Assembly: GCA_021201825.1 (NCBI GenBank)
Contig: JAJQED010000028.1
Span: 84,250 to 148,249, forward strand
Length of the DNA: 64,000 nucleotides
Origin: Alistipes sp.
Lineage (GTDB): Bacteria > Bacteroidota > Bacteroidia > Bacteroidales > Rikenellaceae
Reading direction: 5' to 3'
Part shown: piece after piece, positions 26,694-34,914 of the stretch
How the letters are laid out: every line of letters starts with the position of its first letter
Position numbering within the stretch: the first letter of the stretch is position 1
Translations under genes and position numbers: made by a program
Notes under the pieces: model-generated
The model's database searches: none
The model's input: only the letters and a program-made list of their open reading frames with translations
What the model was told of the DNA's origin: nothing

Positions 26694-26949
26694 TTCCCGT
26701 CATTGTGAGGAGCGTTAGTGACGAAGCAATCTCATATTCCTTTTCCGTCATTGCGAACCAGTGAAGCAATCTTCTTCAAACCAGAGATTGCCACGCAAAG
26801 CCTCACGGCTTCGCTCGCAATGACGAGGATAGAGGTGGAGAAGCCACACAAAGCCTCATGGCTTCGCTCGCAAGTATTAGGCAGAGGTTAAGACACTGGG
26901 GCAAAGCCTCCCGGCTTGCCTCCCAATGACGCGGGTAGAGGTGGAGAAG
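26694..26949. repeat. Cluster of degenerate CATTGCGA/GAAGCAATCT palindromic repeats
   Basis: Several copies and half-copies of one element. Forward copies at 26697-26733 and 26743-26772 read CGTCATTG...GAAGCAATCT; an inverted copy at 26785-26826 reads AGATTGC...TCGCAATGACG; further diverged copies lie at 26839-26873 and 26898-26931. The forward and inverted copies can fold into one large hairpin. A 23-bp segment, TGACG-GG-TAGAGGTGGAGAAG, recurs at 26821-26843 and 26927-26949, a 106-bp period. The block occupies most of the 440-bp gap between two gene 3' ends. Similar intergenic palindromes are widespread in bacteria; no transposase is present. Confidence 0.8.
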
Positions 26950-27055
26950 TCGCGGCTACACCCCACGGCTACCCACCCAAGGAAGTGGGCAGAGGCGACA
27001 GTGGCCGGTTTACAGGGATTTTAGAATTTAAACCCCATTGGGTAATTCCCCTCCT

Positions 27056-30000
27056 TTACTTCTGGGAATTGCGGGTACCGGCAGTTTGTCTGTCGTTCTT
27101 CCCGTTCCCGCTGGCCGGAGCGTTACCGTTTGCGGGATCGCCCCCTTTTTCGTCGAGATACTTCACCACGGCATACTTGGCGGCGGCAATGGTCTCGCGG
27201 TTCACTTTCTCTATCACACTGCCGCGGGCTATATCGTCCGTAGAGATATAATCCTCGAGCAGGAGCAGCTGAACGATCATGTTGTTGATGTTCGTTTCGC
27301 GGCTGTACCCGTCGGCGATATAGAGCGAGTCCACTTTCTCGGAGAATTCCCGGGCGAAATCCGGATAGTTCGGCAGGCTCATCAACTCCTCGAACGTCTC
27401 GCTGAAGCTGGTCAGCTCTATGTTCAGGTTGGGGTTCACCAACAGTGGGCTGAATTCCTTACCCTTGTCGCACGGGGTGAAATCCACCAGGTTGCTGATA
27501 TCCACTTTCTTACTGCGGTTGTCCATACGCCGCAGGTCGGCTTTGCGCATCGCCTCCAGCTGGTAGAGGTAGAAGTTGTAACGCCACAGCTCGCTGCTGT
27601 TCATATTGCCGTGGAAAATATGGTCGTACTTCTCGTTGAGCAGTTTCTTGACCTTTATCTTACCCTCATTGATCTCGGGTTTGCTTATACGTACCTCCTG
27701 TATCAGCTGTTTCAGGGCGGCGGCGGCCTTTTGCGGGCCGGTTATCTCGCGCCCTTTCTTGCCGATCTCGGTAGAGAGCACCCCGCACTGGATAAGCCGC
27801 GCCTTGCCCTTGCCGTCTTTGCCGCCGCGCAGACAGTTGATCAGGTGACGTACGGTCTCCATCTGGCCCTCCTCGGCGATAAATGGCTGGCCCCCCGGGG
27901 TGCTGGCAATCGAGTCGAAGATCGAGCTGAATATCTTACGGTCGATAACCGCCTCGCCGGTATACTGCACCCCGTGTTCGGTGTGGGCCACCGTGGCGAT
28001 GAACCGGTTGCGGATCATGTCGAAGTCCACATCCTCGATGGTATGGTCCATCCCGGCCACTGTGTATACCTTACCGCAGAAGATCTTACGGACCACGTCC
28101 GTGATATCTATCTTCTCGAGAAGTTTATAGGACGAGGCCAGGTAATACTTCTTCTCGGAGGGCACATAATCCCAGTCCAGGATATCGTCGAGGTAATTAC
28201 CGTGCCGGGCCATAACATCCACTATGCTCGGGTCCGCCGTGTAGCGCTTGAGGGTCCGCTGGAAGTTGGGGCCGTCCTGGCTGGTGGCTTTTTCCTTGCG
28301 TTCGCCGTGAGCGTCTACATACAGCAGGAAGTTTTCGGGATTGTCGATCCGGGTAATGCCTCCCTCCTGCTTGGAATAGTTGCTGGCGCTGAGCATGATG
28401 TCGATCTTGTACGGCATCGTGATGTCACACATGCCGCTGACCGTCGCCCTGCGGTTAAGGTCGTCCACGTTGCTGTCGGCACTGGTTTCGAACAGATATC
28501 TGTAATATTTGATATAATCCGGATCGAAGTCGGTCGTCCGCGAAAAGTCCCCCACTTCGGTACCGATTCCGTAGAGGTTCCCTTCGGCGTCCTGGAACTC
28601 ATGGAACATATCCCCGGCGATCATCTTCACCGAACGTATCCCCTCGAGGTTGTTGCGCAGCCAGCGCAGCACGAAAGCGGCGATCATCTCGCTCTTGCCA
28701 ACCCCGCTGTCGCCGTTGATCTCGAGCACGAACACGCTGCCGTCGTTCTCCTCCACCAGGAAGAGCGACCCGTGGCGCGGGATGCCGCCGATCTCCTTGA
28801 CTTTTTCGTTTATTACCGTCAGGCGCGGTTTCTTCACGTCACCGAAGTAATCCGCCTCGGATTTCAGGGGCGTCACGATGGTCTTGATATTGCCGGTCGG
28901 CCCCTTGATGTCGAAATATCCTATCTGCGGGAACGAGATCAATTTTTCGGGCGCCCCGAGAAGGCTGATCACGTCCGGCACGAAATTCTTAATATCCCCG
29001 AGCGATATGTCCTCGGTGTAGTTCAGGCGGTAGTTGTCCGTAAGGTACTTCATGTATCCTTTCTGGAAGATCACCAGCTCCTTGACGATACCGTGCTTGA
29101 CCACCTTACAGCGGTAGTCGTCCGAGTCCATATTGGCCACGAACCTCGCCAGCCTGTCCACGAAGAACGACGACTCGGGCCGGGGGTTGATGAACCGGAT
29201 GTATTCGGCCGAATCGTTCGGGTCCGCATCGGCATCCTTTCGCTTTAGCTCCACCCGGTCGATCTTGTGGAACGGGTATTCGCGCTTTTTGGCGTCCGTC
29301 ACGATGCGGGTATGTTCCTGCACCGGCTGTTCCGAGGAGATCACCCCGCACTTGCTCATCATCCGGTTGATCCATGAGATGCGGCCGCCCTCGAACGTCT
29401 CCAGCGCCTTGTTCTCCATCTCGAACCCTTTATAGAGCGATATGCCGTGCTGTACCATCTCGTTCACGCTCGAATTCTGCTTGCGGAACCGGGTCTCCAC
29501 CAGGCGTACCATCGTGTGGGCATAACGGTTGTAATAGTCCGTACCCTTGGTGCGGCGGATCAGGCCGATATAGAACCTGACGACCTTGCGGCTGACACCG
29601 TAAATTTCGTCCTCGGCGATCTTGATATCGCGCTTGCGCATGATATAGTTGCTAATCTCCTGAAGCTGCATGGGCAGTATGCTGGTCACGAACTCCTCGG
29701 TGATGAGTTTCACCTCCGAATCGTCACAGCACGCGATACGTTCGCTGAAATACGATAGCCGCGAGCAGACCATCTTATGGAACGAGTCGTCATGGTCCAG
29801 CAGGTAGAGGTACATGATCTTGTCCGTGACCTCTTCCGGACGGCTTACCCCGGCGGCTATCGCGTCCAGGATATACCCGATGCTCTTGTCCGACAGGGCG
29901 AGCCCCTCAAACTGGGGAAGCCGGCGAAGCTGGGTCACGAACTCGTCTATCCATACGTTCAGGTTCAGGTCCGTCAGCTTGACGCCTGTTATCTCCTCGA

Positions 30001-33000
30001 AGCACTCCCCGGCGGCACGGATTATCTCCCTGCGGCTCGGCTCCAGCGACTCTTTCTCGAACGGCAGGTTGAAGTGCAGCAGTATCTCGCGGATATACTT
30101 CTTTATTATCGAGTTCAGCCCCTCCAGCTTGGCCTTGTCGAGCGCCGGGTCCCCCGTCGCGTCGATGGCCACGATCTTCATCTTGCTGTCCGAGAAGAGC
30201 AGGTTCTCCATCTCGATCAGGATCTCGCGCATGATATTCATCTCCTCCGGGTCGTCCAGCACATGGTGGTTGGGCTGGAACGTGCGCTTGTTGGTGATAT
30301 ATTTGAGAATCACCGCCTTGGAGTAGCGTGAACTTACGCTGTTGAAATCCAGGTCGGCAACGGCCGGGATATTCTTGTAGACCTGCGCCAGCAGGTTCTC
30401 GTATATCTTGGTGAATGCGGTGCTGCGGACGAACTGGAACACGTCCGCACAGCTGCCCACGATATCGCCGTGGAGTTCGATCACCGAATTGGCCGAGCGT
30501 CCGATGGTCGTGATCGTAACCCCGCTCTTTTCGGGCGAGGCGTGGTAGAGGGACCGCACGTCGCGTATCTGCAACGAGGGCGACTTGTCTTTTTTGTACT
30601 GCGCCGAGGCCGTGTAATCCTCAAGCAGGCTGTTTATAAAATCGCTGTTGCGCCTGCACTCGAATATCGAGGCAAGCAGCGCCGTGGATTCCACCTCCTT
30701 GTTTGCCGGGTCGGCTTTGGCCTCGGCGAAGCGGAGCCAGTATTTGAGGAATATTGCGATAGCGTCCTCCACCTCGGCCGAGAATACCTGCATGCCCTCC
30801 TTACCATCGCGTATATAACCACCCACGGCGAACCTTACCAGCCCGGTGGGATACGGCACCGTGGCTATACCCCGGTGTTTTGCAAGGAAACCGCAGAACC
30901 ACAGCATATCGGCATACATCGGCTCCCCTTTGATCCGCAGGTTGAACAGGTAGACCCCGTCCGAATCCACGATCTCCACACAGTCGGTCCCCATCCGCTT
31001 TATCACCTCGGCAGCTTTTTCCTTGGCCATCGACAGGCGGCGCAGGGATTCCTCGCGGAAGTTCTTGTTGACCCGGAACGCGTTCAGGCTGCGGATAAGT
31101 TTTTTCTGGTAATAAGTGAAGAACGGCTGGTCGTGGTATTTGAAGTCATCCGGCAGGCCCAGGACGTCCAGCTTGTCGAGCGACTGCAGCTCGTCCAGCA
31201 GGAACAGGTAGAGCGGCGACCCCTCGAACCCGGCCGTCTTATGCAGCTGGCTCGAGATGCTCTCGCGGTTGTACTCCTCTGTCTTGTCGATCTGCTCCTT
31301 GATGAAGTTTACAAGCGCCTTTTTGATACTGCCCCGCGAAGCGTTCTTCGGCAGTTTGGCCTCGATACGGTCCTTAATGAATTTAGCCTCCTGCGCGGTC
31401 TCGAGTGTATTATTGAGCATCAACAGGGAATTGTTGTTGCCGTGGTCCGCGCTGTTGCGCCGGCGTGCGAAAGCGGCGAACGGTGCGGCCTCCGGGGTAG
31501 TTGCGATCGCCCCCAGCCTGTCTCCCGTTGCACATAGGTTTTTGGTTGTCGACAGCGACGATACGGCCCTGATACGGGTCTGCGAGTTAATGTTGTTCAT
31601 TATGTAACGCGAGATCGTACGCCACTTAGGCTGCCCGCCGTCCTCTATCTTCACGCTCTCGGCGTACGCCTCGTCGAGGAACAGGGTGATCCGGGACGAG
31701 TTGAGGAATTTGAGGAAATTGTTTACCGGCTGAGTATTGAAGCCCGTGTAGCCCGTCGGATTGTTCGGATCGTTGATCAGTATGGTGGTGTTGTCGCAGA
31801 ACAGGTCCCACAACGACCCGCTGTCGTCGAACAACGCCAGGGTCGATTTAATGCGCATCATCCGGTCCGTCAGGCGGTCATACGCCAGCCGGCCGTCGGG
31901 CAGGTTCTCTATCTCGATATCGAACGGGTTGATGTCGAACAGGTCGTCCGGCAGCAGGTCCTTGTATTCCCATGCCTGCTGGCTGTTATAAATAATGTAC
32001 GGCTTGGGCCGGCCGCTCGGATTGAACAGCAGGTCCCTGATGATCATCTGCACCGAGTCCGAAATGCTCGTTTTGTCCAGGTTGCCCAATGCCGCAAGGA
32101 AGTCCTTGACGATCTCCTTATCTTCTTCCTTGAGCGCGAAATACTTGTCGCGGATACCGAGATCGATCAGGAATTTTTCGAAACGGCCCTTGTTGTCGGC
32201 GTCCTTGACGGTTTTGGTCAGGTACTCCTTATATTTCTCCAGGAAGAGGTTGATCCCGAAATTCTTATGGAAATGGTTCTTGAGTGTTCTCTCGTAGGTG
32301 TTAGGGATGATCTCCAGGATCAGCTTGCAGGCATATCGCACCTTGGTCGACGCACTGCCGGGTTTGCGTCCGAGCAGGTACTCGCCGTAGGTCTTGATCT
32401 GGTTACGGCCGCCCCCCTCGAGAATGGTCACGATGTCGATAAGTTTGTTGCCGCCGTAAAAGTAGGCTTTCATGCGGCCCTCGAACTCGTCGATAAGCTC
32501 CTGTGTCTGGATCTGTTTGCTCTCGGGCTTATGGCAGTTCTCAAGGAAGAATATAAAATCGCGCAGTTTCTCGAGCGAATATTTGTCCTGCACCACCTGG
32601 CGCGAGAACGCGTCGAGTTTGAACAGCGTTATGCGTTTATCCGGGTCGGATGCGTCGCCGGTCTGTTCGGTGAGCATGTGGTCCAGCTCGGCGGCATAGA
32701 CCGCTATCTGGGCTTCGATCTTCTCCCGGAACTCATTGAGGAAGCTCGGGTTGACGTTCTCCAGGATCAGGCGCAGGTTGAGCTGCGTACTGGCCGGGGA
32801 CCCGAGTTTTTTGGTATGGACCTTATCGAGCGTATTTATAATGCCGTTGTGGAAGCAGAACACCAGCGAAGTGTTGGAGCTCCGCGACTCTTTCGAGTCG
32901 TCCACGATAACCAGACGGGTCAATAGCGGGAACCATTTCTCCCCCGAATAGTGGTTAATGCGGGCGTGCGGCACCTTGACAACGAAAACGCTCGTGGTGT

Positions 33001-33784
33001 CGGCCGTCATCTGTTCGTAGAGGTCGTCCGGGGCGGGTGCATCACACACGACCACGGCCGCCGGATCGAACACCTCGCCCTTGAGCAGTTCCACCGCCTT
33101 GTCGGCATTACCCGAAACCACCGTGCGTATAAGCCCGTTGAGCCCCTTGAAGTTGACCGTCCAGCAACTGCGGTTCAAAAAGTCCCTCTTCTCAGCCTTG
33201 GTCGTGTAATGGGTACTCTGGCTGATCATCTGCTCCAGGGTATCCATCATATAGTTCCAGTGGGCCTCGTTGATATCGCCCGTGACGCCGATCACGTCGC
33301 GGTACTTCCGCAGGTCGCGCACGTGCCCGCCAAGCTGTAGCTTGGACATGAAGTCGATGGTCGAATTGGTAACCGGAGGGGTACCGACCGAAAAGTCGTG
33401 GCCGTCCCGGATGTTCTGCAGCAGCCGTTTGTTGGCCGGGGTGGTTCCGTCGGTATCCACCAGCTCGTCGATACGCTTAACGAACCGGCCCCGCTTGGCG
33501 CTCAGTTCGAAAGCCTTCGAATCGTTGTGCGGGATAAGCATCAGGGAGACATCCACATAACCGGGGATATCCTCACGGAAGCGCAGCAGATATTTGTTTA
33601 TCTCGGACTGCTGGCGGGCCGGGTCGTCCGGCTCCTCCATACAGAGTTTGACGAAATTGGTCAGGTTGTCGAAAATATGCCTCGGCAGGAATATCTCCGC
33701 CCGTTCGCCCAGCGACGTATAAAGGTTAAGGAGTTGCTTTGCCTCGTTGCTAAGGAACGCTTTGGGTTCACCGTTGATCTTCAT
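27056..33784 (-). CDS. Giant fusion protein: fold-type I aminotransferase plus HprK/PEPCK-like P-loop
   Basis: A 2242-residue, uninterrupted cytoplasmic-looking protein, among the longest expected in this kind of genome. Residues 1 to about 480: no family recognised. About 480-1020: class I/II aminotransferase, with NDPNNPTG at 671-678, the PLP-contacting DEAY at 704-707, the Schiff-base motif SLSTTKNLCATGDRLG with Lys748 and Arg756, and a C-terminal substrate-carboxylate Arg984 in GLVRFAVGG. About 1050-1520: unrecognised, largely helical. About 1520-1900: a domain whose GDSGVGKSE (1691-1699) is the exact HPr-kinase Walker A and whose following GNLYGIGTEVGDF and PYKIDIML recall PEPCK. The tail is Gly/Asn-rich and disordered. 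The ATG at 33784 is preferred to a TTG 42 bp upstream. No signal peptide. Monocistronic. Substrate and product are not known. Confidence 0.85.
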   Translation of the reverse strand: MKINGEPKAFLSNEAKQLLNLYTSLGERAEIFLPRHIFDNLTNFVKLCMEEPDDPARQQSEINKYLLRFREDIPGYVDVSLMLIPHNDSKAFELSAKRGRFVKRIDELVDTDGTTPANKRLLQNIRDGHDFSVGTPPVTNSTIDFMSKLQLGGHVRDLRKYRDVIGVTGDINEAHWNYMMDTLEQMISQSTHYTTKAEKRDFLNRSCWTVNFKGLNGLIRTVVSGNADKAVELLKGEVFDPAAVVVCDAPAPDDLYEQMTADTTSVFVVKVPHARINHYSGEKWFPLLTRLVIVDDSKESRSSNTSLVFCFHNGIINTLDKVHTKKLGSPASTQLNLRLILENVNPSFLNEFREKIEAQIAVYAAELDHMLTEQTGDASDPDKRITLFKLDAFSRQVVQDKYSLEKLRDFIFFLENCHKPESKQIQTQELIDEFEGRMKAYFYGGNKLIDIVTILEGGGRNQIKTYGEYLLGRKPGSASTKVRYACKLILEIIPNTYERTLKNHFHKNFGINLFLEKYKEYLTKTVKDADNKGRFEKFLIDLGIRDKYFALKEEDKEIVKDFLAALGNLDKTSISDSVQMIIRDLLFNPSGRPKPYIIYNSQQAWEYKDLLPDDLFDINPFDIEIENLPDGRLAYDRLTDRMMRIKSTLALFDDSGSLWDLFCDNTTILINDPNNPTGYTGFNTQPVNNFLKFLNSSRITLFLDEAYAESVKIEDGGQPKWRTISRYIMNNINSQTRIRAVSSLSTTKNLCATGDRLGAIATTPEAAPFAAFARRRNSADHGNNNSLLMLNNTLETAQEAKFIKDRIEAKLPKNASRGSIKKALVNFIKEQIDKTEEYNRESISSQLHKTAGFEGSPLYLFLLDELQSLDKLDVLGLPDDFKYHDQPFFTYYQKKLIRSLNAFRVNKNFREESLRRLSMAKEKAAEVIKRMGTDCVEIVDSDGVYLFNLRIKGEPMYADMLWFCGFLAKHRGIATVPYPTGLVRFAVGGYIRDGKEGMQVFSAEVEDAIAIFLKYWLRFAEAKADPANKEVESTALLASIFECRRNSDFINSLLEDYTASAQYKKDKSPSLQIRDVRSLYHASPEKSGVTITTIGRSANSVIELHGDIVGSCADVFQFVRSTAFTKIYENLLAQVYKNIPAVADLDFNSVSSRYSKAVILKYITNKRTFQPNHHVLDDPEEMNIMREILIEMENLLFSDSKMKIVAIDATGDPALDKAKLEGLNSIIKKYIREILLHFNLPFEKESLEPSRREIIRAAGECFEEITGVKLTDLNLNVWIDEFVTQLRRLPQFEGLALSDKSIGYILDAIAAGVSRPEEVTDKIMYLYLLDHDDSFHKMVCSRLSYFSERIACCDDSEVKLITEEFVTSILPMQLQEISNYIMRKRDIKIAEDEIYGVSRKVVRFYIGLIRRTKGTDYYNRYAHTMVRLVETRFRKQNSSVNEMVQHGISLYKGFEMENKALETFEGGRISWINRMMSKCGVISSEQPVQEHTRIVTDAKKREYPFHKIDRVELKRKDADADPNDSAEYIRFINPRPESSFFVDRLARFVANMDSDDYRCKVVKHGIVKELVIFQKGYMKYLTDNYRLNYTEDISLGDIKNFVPDVISLLGAPEKLISFPQIGYFDIKGPTGNIKTIVTPLKSEADYFGDVKKPRLTVINEKVKEIGGIPRHGSLFLVEENDGSVFVLEINGDSGVGKSEMIAAFVLRWLRNNLEGIRSVKMIAGDMFHEFQDAEGNLYGIGTEVGDFSRTTDFDPDYIKYYRYLFETSADSNVDDLNRRATVSGMCDITMPYKIDIMLSASNYSKQEGGITRIDNPENFLLYVDAHGERKEKATSQDGPNFQRTLKRYTADPSIVDVMARHGNYLDDILDWDYVPSEKKYYLASSYKLLEKIDITDVVRKIFCGKVYTVAGMDHTIEDVDFDMIRNRFIATVAHTEHGVQYTGEAVIDRKIFSSIFDSIASTPGGQPFIAEEGQMETVRHLINCLRGGKDGKGKARLIQCGVLSTEIGKKGREITGPQKAAAALKQLIQEVRISKPEINEGKIKVKKLLNEKYDHIFHGNMNSSELWRYNFYLYQLEAMRKADLRRMDNRSKKVDISNLVDFTPCDKGKEFSPLLVNPNLNIELTSFSETFEELMSLPNYPDFAREFSEKVDSLYIADGYSRETNINNMIVQLLLLEDYISTDDIARGSVIEKVNRETIAAAKYAVVKYLDEKGGDPANGNAPASGNGKNDRQTAGTRNSQK

Positions 33785-33891
33785 ATAGCGGTAATTTGTT
33801 ATCGTTTTCCGCCGGCTCTGCTGCAATCGCCGCGCCGTGCTTTAAAATTGTAATAAATATTACAGTATTTTACGCTTTTATTATTACATCA

Positions 33892-33924
33892 CAAATATAT
33901 GCGAAAAATTCCTGAAAATGCAAG
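33892..33924 (-). promoter_or_regulatory. Promoter for the giant fusion gene
   Basis: Minus-strand CTTG (33924-33921), 21 bases, then TATATTTG (33899-33892). The -7 box is perfect; the -33 box has one mismatch. The leader to the ATG at 33784 is roughly 100 bases and AT-rich (33841-33890). Confidence 0.65.
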
Positions 33925-33929
33925 GATGT

Positions 33930-33937
33930 TAAATTTG
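33930..33937 (+). promoter_or_regulatory. -7 promoter element for the gene at 34034
   Basis: TAAATTTG on the plus strand, 96 bp before the ATG, overlapping the divergent promoter region of the giant gene. The region 33841-34030 is the most AT-rich stretch in the window. Confidence 0.4.
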
Positions 33938-34033
33938 TTTCAATTTTGACAGAAATATTACAAATATCTTATCGACGGCAAACATCGGTTACCGGAAATT
34001 TGGATATATTGTTCCGTAAATTTTAGATGAAAA

Positions 34034-34741
34034 ATGAATAGACGATCATCATGGCCTATTACAGTGGTAGTAGTATTTAGTACAGTCGTTTATAGTTGTA
34101 TATATTTTCAGGCTCCCCGGCCGGTGGTCACAACATCCGGGTTTGTTATCGATCCTGAATTGAGCAGCCTCCATTTTCGGGAAGAAGATAAGGCCTGCAA
34201 TCTTTTTTCGACCCGCCACGCTTACAGCCGGGTCGTACGATACAGGGAAAAAGACGGCGAGCGTTTCTATACTTTAAACACACCGATGCGGCAGTACAGG
34301 GAGAAAGAAGACGATTACCGACGTAGGATCAGAGATTTGCGTGATACCTTAGTTTACATAAACCATTGGTGGGATAGCCGGTTTGTGGAAAATACCATGA
34401 CCTTGTCCTATCCCTGTGATCAAATGTTTATATATTTCGGTTACGACTACCATGCAGGAGTAGATTGCAGTGTGGAACTAATTTTCGACACGATACCGGC
34501 CCCCTCGGGAATCCGTGCCGACAGTATAAACCTCTCTTCATCTGTATGGATATATACTTTTTCGGACACCCATAACGACATCCGTTACAAACCCGATTCG
34601 GTTTACCTGGTATTCGACCGTATGCCAGGTGCCGACTGCCCGAGCCTGAAAGGTCATCTTTACGCCGGGATAAAGGATTTCGACCCGTTCTGGGGAGATA
34701 TTTTTTTCGAGGGGGAATTTATGGTGGATATGCGGCAATAA
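34034..34741 (+). CDS. Exported or membrane-anchored protein of unknown function
   Basis: A 235-residue protein with an N-terminal hydrophobic segment (about 8-24, WPITVVVVFSTVVYSCIYF) that could be a signal anchor or a lipoprotein signal with Cys22. The mature part is rich in Tyr, Asp and Arg and looks beta-rich (FIYFGYDYHAGVDCSVELIFD). No family recognised. Base composition is visibly lower in GC than its neighbours, hinting at a more recent acquisition. It stands alone between the giant gene, which is divergent, and glmS. Confidence 0.6.
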   Translation: MNRRSSWPITVVVVFSTVVYSCIYFQAPRPVVTTSGFVIDPELSSLHFREEDKACNLFSTRHAYSRVVRYREKDGERFYTLNTPMRQYREKEDDYRRRIRDLRDTLVYINHWWDSRFVENTMTLSYPCDQMFIYFGYDYHAGVDCSVELIFDTIPAPSGIRADSINLSSSVWIYTFSDTHNDIRYKPDSVYLVFDRMPGADCPSLKGHLYAGIKDFDPFWGDIFFEGEFMVDMRQ

Positions 34742-34875
34742 CGGCGTTACTATCTCACCTGTTCTTCATATCGGGGGCGGCCTACCCAAGCAGAGAACAA
34801 CTTGTTTGTACCACCCTGACAGGGTAAATCCCCCCGGCCGGGATTGAACAGGCAACCGTTTTCTCGCGGTTTTCT

Positions 34876-34883
34876 TATCTTTG
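34876..34883 (+). promoter_or_regulatory. -7 promoter element for glmS
   Basis: TATCTTTG, a full consensus match, 31 bp before the glmS ATG. No glmS ribozyme fold is apparent in the 173-bp leader. Confidence 0.6.
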
Positions 34884-34914
34884 TTACCGCCTAACCAACC
34901 CGTAATTATAAAAT

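Noticed and set aside
26694..26949. Possible CRISPR array
   Set aside because: Copies are inverted as well as direct, diverged and irregularly spaced, and no cas gene is near.
27038..29248. 736-residue open frame on the plus strand
   Set aside because: It lies wholly antisense to the giant fusion gene, has no family match or ribosome site, and its composition (rich in Val, His, Arg, Leu) is typical of the reverse shadow of a GC-rich gene.
34742..34914. glmS ribozyme
   Set aside because: The short leader does not show the conserved ribozyme core, which is also not expected in Bacteroidales.
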